Source: Rhodococcus sp. ABRD24 (GTDB lineage Bacteria; Actinomycetota; Actinomycetes; Mycobacteriales; Mycobacteriaceae). Taken from it: DNA of 64,000 nucleotides. This document shows positions 1 through 8,111 of the stretch, piece after piece (position 1 is the stretch's first letter; each line of letters starts with the position of its first letter). The stretch spans positions 3,720,001-3,784,000 of the forward strand of contig NZ_CP035319.1 in the NCBI RefSeq assembly GCF_004328705.1. The letters are read 5' to 3'. The position numbers were made by a program, and so were the translations under genes. Under the pieces are notes generated by a model. It was not told the DNA's origin and did no database searches. It was given only the letters and a program-made list of their open reading frames with translations.

Positions 1-1
1 G

Positions 2-97
2 ATGACCGAGAAGTTGTCGGGCCTCGACAGCAAGCAACTCGAGACGCTTCGGGACGCGGTCACCATCATCTCCTCGCTGGTTACCGAAAACGACTGA
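2..97 (+). CDS. C-terminal end of a probable MarR-family regulator (cut by window edge)
   Basis: An open frame enters from the left edge and stops at TGA 95-97. The visible 31 residues (TEKLSGLDSKQLETLRDAV and onward) look like the last helices of a winged-helix regulator of MarR type, which commonly ends in an L-x-x-L-x-x-A pattern. The Met at position 2 is probably internal and the true start lies outside. In M. tuberculosis a MarR gene (Rv0880) sits just before the methyltransferase Rv0881, whose homologue lies at 10225, so this may be that gene with about 10 kb inserted after it. Too little is visible to prove the family. Confidence 0.35.
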   Translation: MTEKLSGLDSKQLETLRDAVTIISSLVTEND

Positions 98-149
98 GTA
101 GGTACGGCCACGCTCGAATCGCTTGATACATGGCACGATCCGATTCGCT

Positions 150-1151
150 CTAGCGTGAATATGCTGCTCTCGGGATCTCTCCGTCGACTCGAGGTTCGAC
201 CGACACCGTGCTCGCCTCGAGCGCGGTATCGCACTCGCTGCAGACCAACCGAGGGGTAAACACCTGCCCGCATCCGGTGTGGGTGAAGACGATCGCTTCA
301 CCCTCCGGTGCATGGAACCACCGCTGACCCCACGTGATCATGCAAACCACAACGGGGAAGAAGTCGCGGCCCTTCGCGGTCAGGTGATACGTCGCCCAGT
401 CCGTTCGTTCGGTACTCGGCGTCTCGGCCAGCACGCCGAGATCGAGGAATGTGCGGAGCCGCTCGGCGACGATAGCCGGGGACGATTGCATCCGCTCGGC
501 GAACTCTCCGTAACGCTGTGCCCCGAAGAACGCGGCGCCGAGCATCGCTGCGGACCAGCGGTTTCCGAGCAAGGCCATCGTGTGCGGCAGCACATTCGGC
601 GCTCGGGTGGCACCGCTCGATCGCCGTCGGCTGGATGCCGCGGGCACGCTGCGCGTCCAGCCGCCGCTGGGGCCCATCTCGGCCACGACTTCGCGGGCGC
701 CTGCGGGATCTCCGCAGGCGGCGCAGTGCAGGACCGGCCGGAATTCGTGGCCGCAGGTGGAGTGGACCATTCGCGGCAGGATTCCCTCGTCTGGGGCCCA
801 CCGAAGCTCCCACGACCACACCGCGAGCAGGATCGGCCACACCGCCTGGCCGCACTCGGTGCGCCGGTACTCGTAGCGCGGAGGTCGCTCGCTATAGCGC
901 ACCCGATCGAACAGCCCGGCCTCGGTGAGCGCCCCCAGTCGAGAGGACAGGACGGCATGTGAGATGCCACCGACTGCAGTCCAGTCGCTGTACCGGCGAG
1001 CACCCTGGAAGGAATGACGCAGGATCCACAGGTTCCATTCGTCCCCGAGGATGCCGAGCGTGACCGCAATTGCGTTGTCGCCGCCGGCCTCGAGCATGCG
1101 TCCGGCGGACGGAGCGGTCGGCTCCGCGCCGGAGGCATGTTCGTCGGGCAT
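150..1151 (-). CDS. Tandem HxlR-type transcriptional regulator with paired Cys motifs
   Basis: The 333-residue protein holds two winged-helix HxlR domains (about residues 25-120 and 185-283). Each is followed by the same short motif H-x2-C-G-x8-C-x2-C: H130/C133/C143/C146 and H291/C294/C304/C307. HxlR proteins are usually about 110-150 residues with one domain and act as dimers, so this is an internal duplication that may work as a single-chain pseudo-dimer. The Cys/His sets look like zinc knuckles or redox sensors, which is inference. It starts 8 bp after the carotenoid oxygenase stop and is the last gene of the leftward operon, so it probably controls this cluster. Confidence 0.8.
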   Translation of the reverse strand: MPDEHASGAEPTAPSAGRMLEAGGDNAIAVTLGILGDEWNLWILRHSFQGARRYSDWTAVGGISHAVLSSRLGALTEAGLFDRVRYSERPPRYEYRRTECGQAVWPILLAVWSWELRWAPDEGILPRMVHSTCGHEFRPVLHCAACGDPAGAREVVAEMGPSGGWTRSVPAASSRRRSSGATRAPNVLPHTMALLGNRWSAAMLGAAFFGAQRYGEFAERMQSSPAIVAERLRTFLDLGVLAETPSTERTDWATYHLTAKGRDFFPVVVCMITWGQRWFHAPEGEAIVFTHTGCGQVFTPRLVCSECDTALEASTVSVEPRVDGEIPRAAYSR

Positions 1152-1159
1152 TCAGAGAA

Positions 1160-2692
1160 CTATAGTCCGGGGTCGCCCAGGCCCGCCGCGGCCGTGAAGT
1201 CGTCTGCCTCGCGCCACTGAGGAAGTACCGATCCGGGTGCCCACGTCGAGTGCGTGCCGCTCGAGACCCTTTCGGGCAGACGGATTCGGGCTATCGGACC
1301 GTCGGCGACGCGGGCCGCATCGAACACCAGGCACTCGGACAGGTCGCGGTTGACATCCGAGGTGATGGTAACCAGGTAGCCGTCGTCCTCGGCCGTGGAC
1401 CCGATCCGCGGCGCCATGACGGTCTCGCTGCCGAATACGCCCTCGCCGAAGGAGAAACGCTCCTCGCTGCCGGTGAGGGTGTCGTGCTTGACGAGTCCGT
1501 CGAACAGGAACCAGCCGGGAAGCCCGGTGGCGGCGTAGGTGTAGCGGTGATCGCGCCCCTGATGCCGTGGATTGATCATCCCGAACTCGGTCACCGTCTC
1601 CGACAGTCGCTCCTCACGGACCTCACCGGTGCGCATGTTCAGGCGCCACCGATGCAGGTGGGTACCCATCCGGTCGAGTGCGAGGAAGCGGAACATCCGC
1701 TGGTACAGGTCTCCGTCGCCGGTATCTGCCGGTTCGGGATTCTCCTGGTGGAACCCCTCGAGGACGATCTCGTCGCCACTCTCGTACGCGTTGGTCCAGT
1801 GCAGGACGTATGTCGGCGCGGCCTCGAACCACCGGATCTGATCAGAGGTTCCGCGGCGGGGAATCACCCCGAGCCGCAGCGGGATATCCGGATGGAACCG
1901 GGATACGTACTTGCCGGCCGCGAGCGCCTCCGGAATCCAGAACAACGGGCAGTCGTTGAGGATCGCATAGTTGTCGGTGAACGCCATGTCGTGCGGCAGG
2001 CGCGGCCCCGGCAACTCGATATCGGTGTAGTGCACGAGGTTGTCGTCGGCGTCGACCACGCCGTAGTGCATGTACGGTGCGTCGGTGCCGTAGTTGAAGA
2101 ACAACAACTCACCGGTGCGGTCGTCGACCTTCGGATGCGCCGACACACCCATATCGGCCGGGAAGTCGCCGTGCCAGGTCGCCTTTCCCAGGGTTTCGAG
2201 CGTCGTCGGGTCCAGTCGGTACAGGTCGCCGCACTGCCAGAAGCTGGTCAGCGCGACACCGCCGTGCACCGTGACATCGGTGCTCGACGCGTCCTTCATT
2301 CGTCCGCGGGCACCCCAGCCGTCCTGGCGGATCGAGTTCTGCGGGCGCTCGGCGATGCCCGCCCACAGCGGGCCACCTGCTTCCTGCTCGGCCAGGAAGC
2401 CATCCGTTTTGACGAACCTGTTGCGGTAGAAGGCCTTCCCGTCGCGAAAGCCGACGACGTGGATCATGCCGTCACCGTCGAATGGGTGGTACCGACCCTC
2501 GAGTGCGGGGTGCGCGGGGTTTTCGGTGTTGCGCAGGTACACGCCGTCGAGGTCACTCGGCAGTTCACCGATCACCTCGAGATCATCGGCGCCGCGTTCG
2601 ACGTGCTGGGGTCGCCACGCGCCGATGCGGTACGGGTGATCGTCGTCCTCCGGCAGGGTCGTCAGGGCGCGGCCGAGTATCTCGATGTCCAT
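1160..2692 (-). CDS. Carotenoid/stilbene-cleaving oxygenase (RPE65/CCD family)
   Basis: A non-heme Fe(II) dioxygenase of 510 residues that oxidatively cleaves a C=C double bond in carotenoids, apocarotenoids or lignostilbene-type compounds. All four iron-binding histidines can be placed: H186 (SAHPK), H234 (LPHDM), H298 (LHWTN) and H481 (GTHSTW). The seven-bladed propeller pattern and the length are typical. There is no signal peptide, so it is cytosolic. It lies 10 bp downstream of the thiolase at 2703-3938 and 8 bp before the HxlR gene, so the three form one transcription unit. The substrate cannot be read from sequence; the thiolases and CoA ligase alongside suggest that the cleaved aldehyde or acid enters a CoA-thioester route. 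Confidence 0.85.
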   Translation of the reverse strand: MDIEILGRALTTLPEDDDHPYRIGAWRPQHVERGADDLEVIGELPSDLDGVYLRNTENPAHPALEGRYHPFDGDGMIHVVGFRDGKAFYRNRFVKTDGFLAEQEAGGPLWAGIAERPQNSIRQDGWGARGRMKDASSTDVTVHGGVALTSFWQCGDLYRLDPTTLETLGKATWHGDFPADMGVSAHPKVDDRTGELLFFNYGTDAPYMHYGVVDADDNLVHYTDIELPGPRLPHDMAFTDNYAILNDCPLFWIPEALAAGKYVSRFHPDIPLRLGVIPRRGTSDQIRWFEAAPTYVLHWTNAYESGDEIVLEGFHQENPEPADTGDGDLYQRMFRFLALDRMGTHLHRWRLNMRTGEVREERLSETVTEFGMINPRHQGRDHRYTYAATGLPGWFLFDGLVKHDTLTGSEERFSFGEGVFGSETVMAPRIGSTAEDDGYLVTITSDVNRDLSECLVFDAARVADGPIARIRLPERVSSGTHSTWAPGSVLPQWREADDFTAAAGLGDPGL

Positions 2693-2702
2693 GTGATCTC
2701 TC

Positions 2703-3938
2703 CTAGTTTCCGATGACGAAACTGACTGTTGTGGAGGTACTTCCGCCGAAGTTCAGGGTGGCCGCGCGGTGCGCGTCCGTCACCTGGTTCGCCCCGGCCC
2801 GTCCGGTCACCTGGCGATGGCAGTCGAGCAGCATCCGGATTCCCGTCGCTCCCACCGGGTGTCCGACGCCGAGGAGACCGCCGCTGGGGTTGACCGGGAT
2901 GCGCCCGTCGATCTCGAGGTCGCCGGATTCGACCGCGCGCCAGCTCTCGCCGGGTGGCGTGATCCCGAAGTGGTCGATGGCCAGGTATTCGCTCACCGTG
3001 AAGCAGTCGTGCGTCTCGATCAGGTCGAGATCGTCCACTCCGGAGATACCGGCCCTGGCGAAGGCATCTCCGATCGTGTGCCGCACATGTGGAGCCACAT
3101 AGGGATCGTCGGCGCTGCGGGAAAGCTTGTCGGCCAAGGAGAGTCCGACAGTGCGGTGGCCCCAGCCGAGGACGGCGGACTGGTTCGGGGCGTTTCGGCC
3201 GACACGTGCAGCCGGGTGATCCGGGCGGACCAGCACCACCCCGGCAGCACCGTCTGTGAGCGGACCGCAGTCAGCCTTGCGAAGCCGGCCCTCGACCGGC
3301 GGATTCGCGATCGGGTCGGCGCTGAAGGACGCCGCGGTCCGCTCCCATCCGCGGGTCTGCGCCAGCGGGTTGAGCGCAGCATTGCGGGCGCCCAGTTCCG
3401 CGATCGACCACAGGTGCTGCTCGTCAAGGCCGTAACGGCGGTCGTACTCGTCGGCTATCGCGCTGAACATGTAGGGCCACATGAACCTCGCGTCGGACCC
3501 CTCGTGTCCGACCCATGCGGCCGCACCCATGTGCTGGGCGCCGGTGTCGCCGGGGACGGTCCGCTCGAGCTCGACGCCGAGGACGAGCGCGCAGTTGTAC
3601 CGCCCGGCCTCGAGTTCGGCCATGGCAGCGAGCAGTGCCAGGGACCCGGATGCGCACGCACCCTCGTGCCGGGTGGCCGGGACTCCCCACAGCTCAGGGA
3701 CGACCGACGCGGGCATCGCGCCCAGATGGCCCTGGCCGGTGAAGAGTTGACCGAATGCGTTGCCGACGTGCACGACCTCGACGTCGGCGGGCTCTATGCC
3801 AGCGTCCGCCAGGGTTCCCTCGACCACCTCGCGGGTCAGGTCGCCGACATCGAGTCCCTCCTTGGTCAGATTGCGTGAGAAATCTGTTTGGTAGCCACCG
3901 ATTATCCGAATCGCGCCATCGTTCATCCCGGGTCTCAT
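2703..3938 (-). CDS. Thiolase / SCP-x-like acetyl-CoA acyltransferase
   Basis: A 411-residue thiolase of the lipid-transfer/SCP-x subgroup. The nucleophilic Cys is C95 in HEGACASGS, H310 sits in the HDCFT motif and H360 in VGHPVGATG; the C-terminus has a Gly-rich NFGGSTST segment instead of the CxG loop of biosynthetic thiolases, as usual in this subgroup. Such enzymes cleave or form 3-ketoacyl-CoA, often of branched or steroid-like substrates. It is the first gene of the leftward operon, 10 bp before the oxygenase and divergent from the second thiolase at 4099. The ATG at 3938 gives an N-terminus in line with the family; an ATG four codons further in (MNDGAI) is also possible. Confidence 0.85.
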   Translation of the reverse strand: MRPGMNDGAIRIIGGYQTDFSRNLTKEGLDVGDLTREVVEGTLADAGIEPADVEVVHVGNAFGQLFTGQGHLGAMPASVVPELWGVPATRHEGACASGSLALLAAMAELEAGRYNCALVLGVELERTVPGDTGAQHMGAAAWVGHEGSDARFMWPYMFSAIADEYDRRYGLDEQHLWSIAELGARNAALNPLAQTRGWERTAASFSADPIANPPVEGRLRKADCGPLTDGAAGVVLVRPDHPAARVGRNAPNQSAVLGWGHRTVGLSLADKLSRSADDPYVAPHVRHTIGDAFARAGISGVDDLDLIETHDCFTVSEYLAIDHFGITPPGESWRAVESGDLEIDGRIPVNPSGGLLGVGHPVGATGIRMLLDCHRQVTGRAGANQVTDAHRAATLNFGGSTSTTVSFVIGN

Positions 3939-4030
3939 CTCCTCGAGCCTTGCGGTTTGACGTCCTTCATACTACAACTAACAGAGTGACACGGACCACT
4001 CATTCCCCCGAGTCGTGGGGTGATCGCACG

Positions 4031-4102
4031 ATGACGACAACTGTGCACTGGTTGAACCTGGTGGACGACGCTCTCCTCCGCGGGGCGGAGTCGGTACGGT
4101 GA
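4031..4102 (+). CDS. Possible 23-residue leader ORF coupled to the thiolase
   Basis: ATG 4031 opens a 23-codon frame (MTTTVHWLNLVDDALLRGAE and three more residues) that ends at TGA 4100-4102, overlapping the GTG start of the thiolase at 4099 in a GTGA junction. The overlap suggests translational coupling. The peptide resembles the first residues of some acyl-CoA ligases, so it could be a relic rather than a functional leader. Not recognised; low certainty. Confidence 0.3.
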   Translation: MTTTVHWLNLVDDALLRGAESVR

Positions 4103-5289
4103 GCCGGGCGCTGGTCTTCGATGCGATCCGATTGCCCCGGGGCCGGGTGCGGCGCGACGGTGGCACGCTCGCGACCGAGGCGCCGCACCGGCTCTTCGCG
4201 CAGCTGCTGAGCGCGCTCGAACAGCGACTTCCGGTTGCCGAACACGTCGACGACGTGGTGGTCGGGATCAGCACTGTCACGGGCGAACAGGCCGGGAACC
4301 TGGCTCGGGCCGCAGTCCAGTACGCGGGCTGGCCCGAACATGTCGGTGGAGCGGTCGTATCGCGGCTGTGCTGCTCCGGGCTCGATGCGCTCGCCACAGC
4401 GGCTGCGAAGGTCGTCTCGGGCCAGTCCGGCGTCGTGGTCGCGGGCGGCGTCGAGTCCATGTCGCGGGTGCCGATCCTCTCGGACCGTCCGGCGATTGCC
4501 ACCGACGTAGAACTGGGTGAGCGCACCGGCTTTGTCACCATCGGCGTTTCCGCCGATGCGACGGCGGCTGCGTACGGTTTCACCCGCGAGCAGCTCGACG
4601 CGTATGCGGCGCAGTCTCATCGGCGTGCGGTGGCGGCACCGGTCTCCGACTCGGTGGTCCCCGTGAGGCGCGGCGGCGAGATCCTGCTCGCGACCGACGA
4701 GGGCGCCCGCGCGGACGCGAGCGCGGAGCAGTTCGCTTCCCTGCCGGCGCTGTTCGGCGACGATCCGGCGTGGGAGCGGGTGCTTCGACGTCTTCCCGGG
4801 CTCGAGAAGCCGGAGAGTGGGCTGCACTCGATCGCGACGGCGCCACAACTGGCGGACGGGGCATCGGCGGTCGTGGTTGCGAGTCCAGCCGCCGCGAGCG
4901 TAGCGCTGCCTGACTGCGAGCCGGTTGCGGAGATCGTCGCGGCGACGCATCGGGCCGTCCGCTCACCGCTGCTCAGTGCGCCCGTCGATGCTGCGCGGGA
5001 TGCGCTGCAGCGAGCGGGAATCGGCACCGACGACCTCGACGTCGTGGAGGCGAACGAGTCGTTCGCGGTCAGCCCGCTGTTGCTCACCCGGGAGTTGGCT
5101 CTGGATCCCGTACGAGTGAACCCCGTCGGTGGTGCACTGGCCGTCGGGCATCCCCTCGGCGCCACCGGCGGCAACCTGCTGGTGTCCGCGCTGGATTCGC
5201 TGCGCCGTATCGACGGCGAGCATGCCCTGATCACGATTCCGGCGGCGTTGGGGCTCGGTTCGGCCCTGGTCCTGCGCCGCCTCCGATGA
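4099..5289 (+). CDS. Thiolase family acetyl-CoA acyltransferase, C-terminal Cys absent
   Basis: This 396-residue degradative-type thiolase has the acyl-accepting Cys (C91 in RLCCSG), the NESFA motif (319-323) and H351 in VGHPLGATGG. The second catalytic Cys, normally in a C-x-G loop about 20-30 residues before the C-terminus, is missing: that stretch reads IPAALGLGSALVL. The enzyme may therefore be altered in proton transfer or act mainly in one direction (inference). The GTG start overlaps a 23-codon ORF by four bases. It heads the rightward arm of the divergent cluster, and the CoA ligase follows after 54 bp. Confidence 0.8.
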   Translation: MSRALVFDAIRLPRGRVRRDGGTLATEAPHRLFAQLLSALEQRLPVAEHVDDVVVGISTVTGEQAGNLARAAVQYAGWPEHVGGAVVSRLCCSGLDALATAAAKVVSGQSGVVVAGGVESMSRVPILSDRPAIATDVELGERTGFVTIGVSADATAAAYGFTREQLDAYAAQSHRRAVAAPVSDSVVPVRRGGEILLATDEGARADASAEQFASLPALFGDDPAWERVLRRLPGLEKPESGLHSIATAPQLADGASAVVVASPAAASVALPDCEPVAEIVAATHRAVRSPLLSAPVDAARDALQRAGIGTDDLDVVEANESFAVSPLLLTRELALDPVRVNPVGGALAVGHPLGATGGNLLVSALDSLRRIDGEHALITIPAALGLGSALVLRRLR

Positions 5290-5343
5290 CACGTCCGAAT
5301 GACCACCCCGTCCTACCCCTCTGCGTAGTCGCGAAAGGTTGCC

Positions 5344-7104
5344 ATGCCCGAAATGTTCATGCCCACTTCGTTTTCCGATGAGCGTGGCGGAGCCATCCTC
5401 TGTCATCCCGAGGACAAGATCCGTGACTACGTGGAACGCGGCTGGTGGCGGGAGACTACCCTGCTCGATGCGTTCGACGGCTGGGTCCGCGGCCGCCCGC
5501 ACGAGGATGCGCTGTCCGACCCGGCGAATCTCCCGGCGCTCATCGGGGCCGAGCCCGAGACCCTGACCTGGGCGGAACTGCACGACCGGGTGGATGAGAT
5601 CGCCGCGCACCTGTACGCGAACGGGATCCGGCAGGGCGATGTCGTACTGGTGCTGCTGCCCAACACGGTCTCGCTCGTTGCCACCTATCTGGCCCTGTGG
5701 CGTCTGGGGGCGGTCGCTACTCCCGCGCCGGTCGCGTACCGCCTCCACGAGTTGTCCAATATCTGTGCCGCCACCGGCGCAGTGGCCGTCGTGACCGTGG
5801 GGACTCTGCAAGATCGCGATCTCGCGGCCGAGTCACTTTCGTTGCGCGAGAAGGTCGCCGGGGTCGAGACGGTGTTCACATTCGGGCCGGCGACCGAATC
5901 GCGGGCGGTGTCGATGAACGTGCCGGTCACGGCCGAAATGCTTGCGCGCAGCCGTCGCTACATCGACGGGCTGCTCGTCACGATCGGCGACCGCATCACG
6001 ATCTGCTGGACCAGCGGGACCGAGGCTGCGCCCAAGGGCGTTCCGCGGTGTCACGCAGACTGGCTCGCCAGCGGCCAAGCCGCGCAGGACGGTCTCGAGA
6101 CCGACGAGGCGTCGGTGATCCTGAACCCGTTCCCGATGGTGAACATGGCCGGCTTCGCCGGAGCTTTCCTGCCGTGGCTACTGGGCGGCGGGCATCTGGT
6201 TCAGCATCAGCCGCTCGATCTGCCGGTGTTCCTCGCTCAGATCGCGCGCCATCGCGTCACCCACACCGCGATGCCGCCCGCGATCCTGACCATGCTCCTT
6301 CAGCGAGAGGAGTTGCGTGCCTCGGTGGATCTGTCGTCGCTGCAGAGGGTGGGCTCGGGCGGTGCCCCGCTCCCGCCGGCAGTGGTGCGTCGGTGGCAGG
6401 AGGAATTCGGGATCGAGGTCCTCAACTTCTTCGGCTCCAACGAGGGTGTGTGCTTGCTCGGCGCCCCGGCCGACATCCCCGATCCGACGGTCCGCGCCCG
6501 CCATCTGCCGAATTACGGTGCACAGGGAAAGCAGTGGGCGACACGGGTTGCGGGGATGACCTCGGTTCGGCTGGTCGATCCGGTCTCGGGCGCCGACGTC
6601 CACGCTGTCGGCGAACGCGGCGAACTTCGGCTGCAGGGCCCGACCGTCTTCGGCGGCTATCTCGAGGGCACCGCGACGTCGAGCCCCTTCGACGAGCAGG
6701 GATTCCTCTGCAGCGGTGATGTGTTCGAGCTGGGCGGTGAGTCCGGGGAGTACCTGGAGTTCGTCGACAGGATCAAGGAGATCATCATTCGAGGCGGCAT
6801 GAACATCGCGCCGGCCGAGATCGAGGGGTTGCTGTTCGAGCATCCGGGCGTCGCCGATGTCGCCGTCGTCGGATACCCGGACGAGGTGCTCGGCGAGAAG
6901 TGCTGCGCCGTGGTGGTGCCGGCGGCGGAGGCCGAGATCTGTCTCGACGATCTCGTCGAGCATCTGCGTTCGCGCCAGGTGGCGTCGTTCAAACTGCCGG
7001 AGCGGCTCGAGATCGTCGCGACCATCCCGCGAAACCCGGTCGGCAAGATTGTCCGGCGCGACATTCGGGAGGCGCTGTTCGCGCCGCCAGTCGAGACTGC
7101 CTGA
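5344..7104 (+). CDS. AMP-forming acyl-CoA synthetase/ligase
   Basis: A 586-residue member of the ANL superfamily that activates a carboxylic acid as acyl-AMP and transfers it to CoA. Visible motifs are the P-loop CWTSGTEAAPKGVP (221-234), FFGSNEG in the A5 region, GDVFELGGESGEYLEF with RIKEIIIRGGMNI (A7/A8 hinge) and the C-terminal catalytic lysine region RNPVGKIVRRD. GAAAGG lies five bases before the ATG. It follows the thiolase at 4099 in the same direction, so the two are probably co-transcribed. The acid may be the product of the nearby oxygenase, but substrate class cannot be assigned. Confidence 0.85.
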   Translation: MPEMFMPTSFSDERGGAILCHPEDKIRDYVERGWWRETTLLDAFDGWVRGRPHEDALSDPANLPALIGAEPETLTWAELHDRVDEIAAHLYANGIRQGDVVLVLLPNTVSLVATYLALWRLGAVATPAPVAYRLHELSNICAATGAVAVVTVGTLQDRDLAAESLSLREKVAGVETVFTFGPATESRAVSMNVPVTAEMLARSRRYIDGLLVTIGDRITICWTSGTEAAPKGVPRCHADWLASGQAAQDGLETDEASVILNPFPMVNMAGFAGAFLPWLLGGGHLVQHQPLDLPVFLAQIARHRVTHTAMPPAILTMLLQREELRASVDLSSLQRVGSGGAPLPPAVVRRWQEEFGIEVLNFFGSNEGVCLLGAPADIPDPTVRARHLPNYGAQGKQWATRVAGMTSVRLVDPVSGADVHAVGERGELRLQGPTVFGGYLEGTATSSPFDEQGFLCSGDVFELGGESGEYLEFVDRIKEIIIRGGMNIAPAEIEGLLFEHPGVADVAVVGYPDEVLGEKCCAVVVPAAEAEICLDDLVEHLRSRQVASFKLPERLEIVATIPRNPVGKIVRRDIREALFAPPVETA

Positions 7105-7119
7105 CCTGCGCGCGGCTGC

Positions 7120-7251
7120 CTACTTCTGTCGCGGTGATCGGGCAGGGAACACCGTGTAGCTCAGAGCAATCGCACCCCACACGCCCAACCCGATGGTGAG
7201 CTTACGGATCCAGTCGGTGAGCGCGGCGGTGCGGGTCGGATCGTCGACCAT
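7120..7251 (-). CDS. Small single-pass membrane protein (43 residues)
   Basis: An ATG-to-TAG frame on the minus strand encodes 43 residues: an N-terminal acidic/amphipathic part (MVDDPTRTAALTDWIRK), one hydrophobic segment (about 18-36) and a basic tail (PARSPRQK). This is the usual positive-inside layout of a short membrane peptide. It is convergent with the acyl-CoA ligase. No strong ribosome binding site is visible and no function is recognised. Support is the codon use and the plausible membrane topology. Confidence 0.4.
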   Translation of the reverse strand: MVDDPTRTAALTDWIRKLTIGLGVWGAIALSYTVFPARSPRQK

Positions 7252-7319
7252 CCGACGGTGCGGCGTTTGTGGACCGGACCCTGTAGCGCAGAGGGCCGCG
7301 CGACAGTCCGTGAGCGTCG

Positions 7320-7994
7320 CTACCCGGCGGCTCTCAGGGGCTCGAGGGCGGCGAGGATGAGGTCGAGGCCGAAGGTGAACTCCTCCGCCGGGTCGTAGTC
7401 GGCCGCGAGGAGCGCTGCGGCGGACTCGTTGAGGTAGGGGAACTCGTCAGGAGGAAGCTGGGGCAGGTAGACGTCCTCGGTCATGTCCGTGAACTCATCG
7501 GTGGTGTCGAACGGCAGGCTGGCTTCTTGCAGCGCGAACCCGTAGACGTAGCTGTCGAGCAGCCAGTTGGCGTGCGTCGCCATCAAGACCGTGAAGCCAG
7601 CCCTGCGGAGGCATGCGGTGACCGCTTCATGGTGGCGGAGGTTTGCGGACCCCGGCGATGTCCGCGACTCCAGCAGGCCGATCGCCCACGGGTGGCGTGC
7701 CAGAACCTGTCGGGCGGAGACCGACCGCCGGCGCATCGCCGACTGCCAGTCGGTCCCTTCGGGCGGGAGCTCGATCTCCTCGAACACGATGTCGACCATG
7801 GCGTCCAGCAGCTCCTCCTTGTTCGCCACGTAGTGGTAGAGCGACATCGCGCCCGCACCGAGCGCACCAGCCAGCCGGCGCATGCTCAGCCCGCTGACCC
7901 CCTCGCGGTCGGCTAGCCGGACAGCCTCCGCCACCACTCGCTGCTTGCTCAGTCCGGCGTCTGACGCGACTTGGCGTTGTTCCCTCGCAGACAC
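7320..7994 (-). CDS. TetR-family repressor
   Basis: A TetR regulator of 224 residues with the N-terminal HTH in the segment LSMRRLAGALGAGAMSLYHY and an all-helical ligand domain of the TetR_C type. I chose the GTG at 7994 because AGGAGA lies just upstream of it (AGGAGACCC-GTG); a longer frame from ATG 8045 would run through the promoter and operator of the divergent gene. The repressor faces the quinone oxidoreductase at 8112, and the region between carries a 25-bp inverted repeat at 8047-8071. Autoregulation and repression of the oxidoreductase are likely. Confidence 0.85.
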   Translation of the reverse strand: MSAREQRQVASDAGLSKQRVVAEAVRLADREGVSGLSMRRLAGALGAGAMSLYHYVANKEELLDAMVDIVFEEIELPPEGTDWQSAMRRRSVSARQVLARHPWAIGLLESRTSPGSANLRHHEAVTACLRRAGFTVLMATHANWLLDSYVYGFALQEASLPFDTTDEFTDMTEDVYLPQLPPDEFPYLNESAAALLAADYDPAEEFTFGLDLILAALEPLRAAG

Positions 7995-8019
7995 GGGTCT
8001 CCTCACTTGCTCGAACAGG

Positions 8020-8048
8020 TTGACAACCGTACAGCGTGCGCCCATAGT
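8020..8048 (+). promoter_or_regulatory. Promoter of the oxidoreductase gene
   Basis: A perfect TTGACA (8020-8025) is followed after 17 bp by CATAGT (8043-8048), a good match to a primary sigma-factor promoter reading toward the gene at 8112. The repeated element GTACAGCGT occurs at 8029 and 8047, inside the spacer and over the -10 box. Confidence 0.6.
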
Positions 8049-8071
8049 ACAGCGTACGACGTACGGTGTAC
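8047..8071. promoter_or_regulatory. TetR operator, 25-bp inverted repeat
   Basis: The arms GTACAGCGTAC and GTACGGTGTAC, separated by GAC, form an 11-bp inverted repeat with one mismatch. It touches the -10 box of the oxidoreductase promoter and lies upstream of the divergent TetR gene, the classic position for a TetR operator. Confidence 0.65.
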
Positions 8072-8111
8072 GAGCCGGTGAGGGTCACGGCTTGGATGTG
8101 AGGAGGCTTCC

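Noticed and set aside
3939-4030. Operator for the HxlR regulator in the divergent promoter
   Set aside because: Only A/T-rich half-sites (ACTACAACTA) are visible and no convincing inverted repeat; a position cannot be supported.
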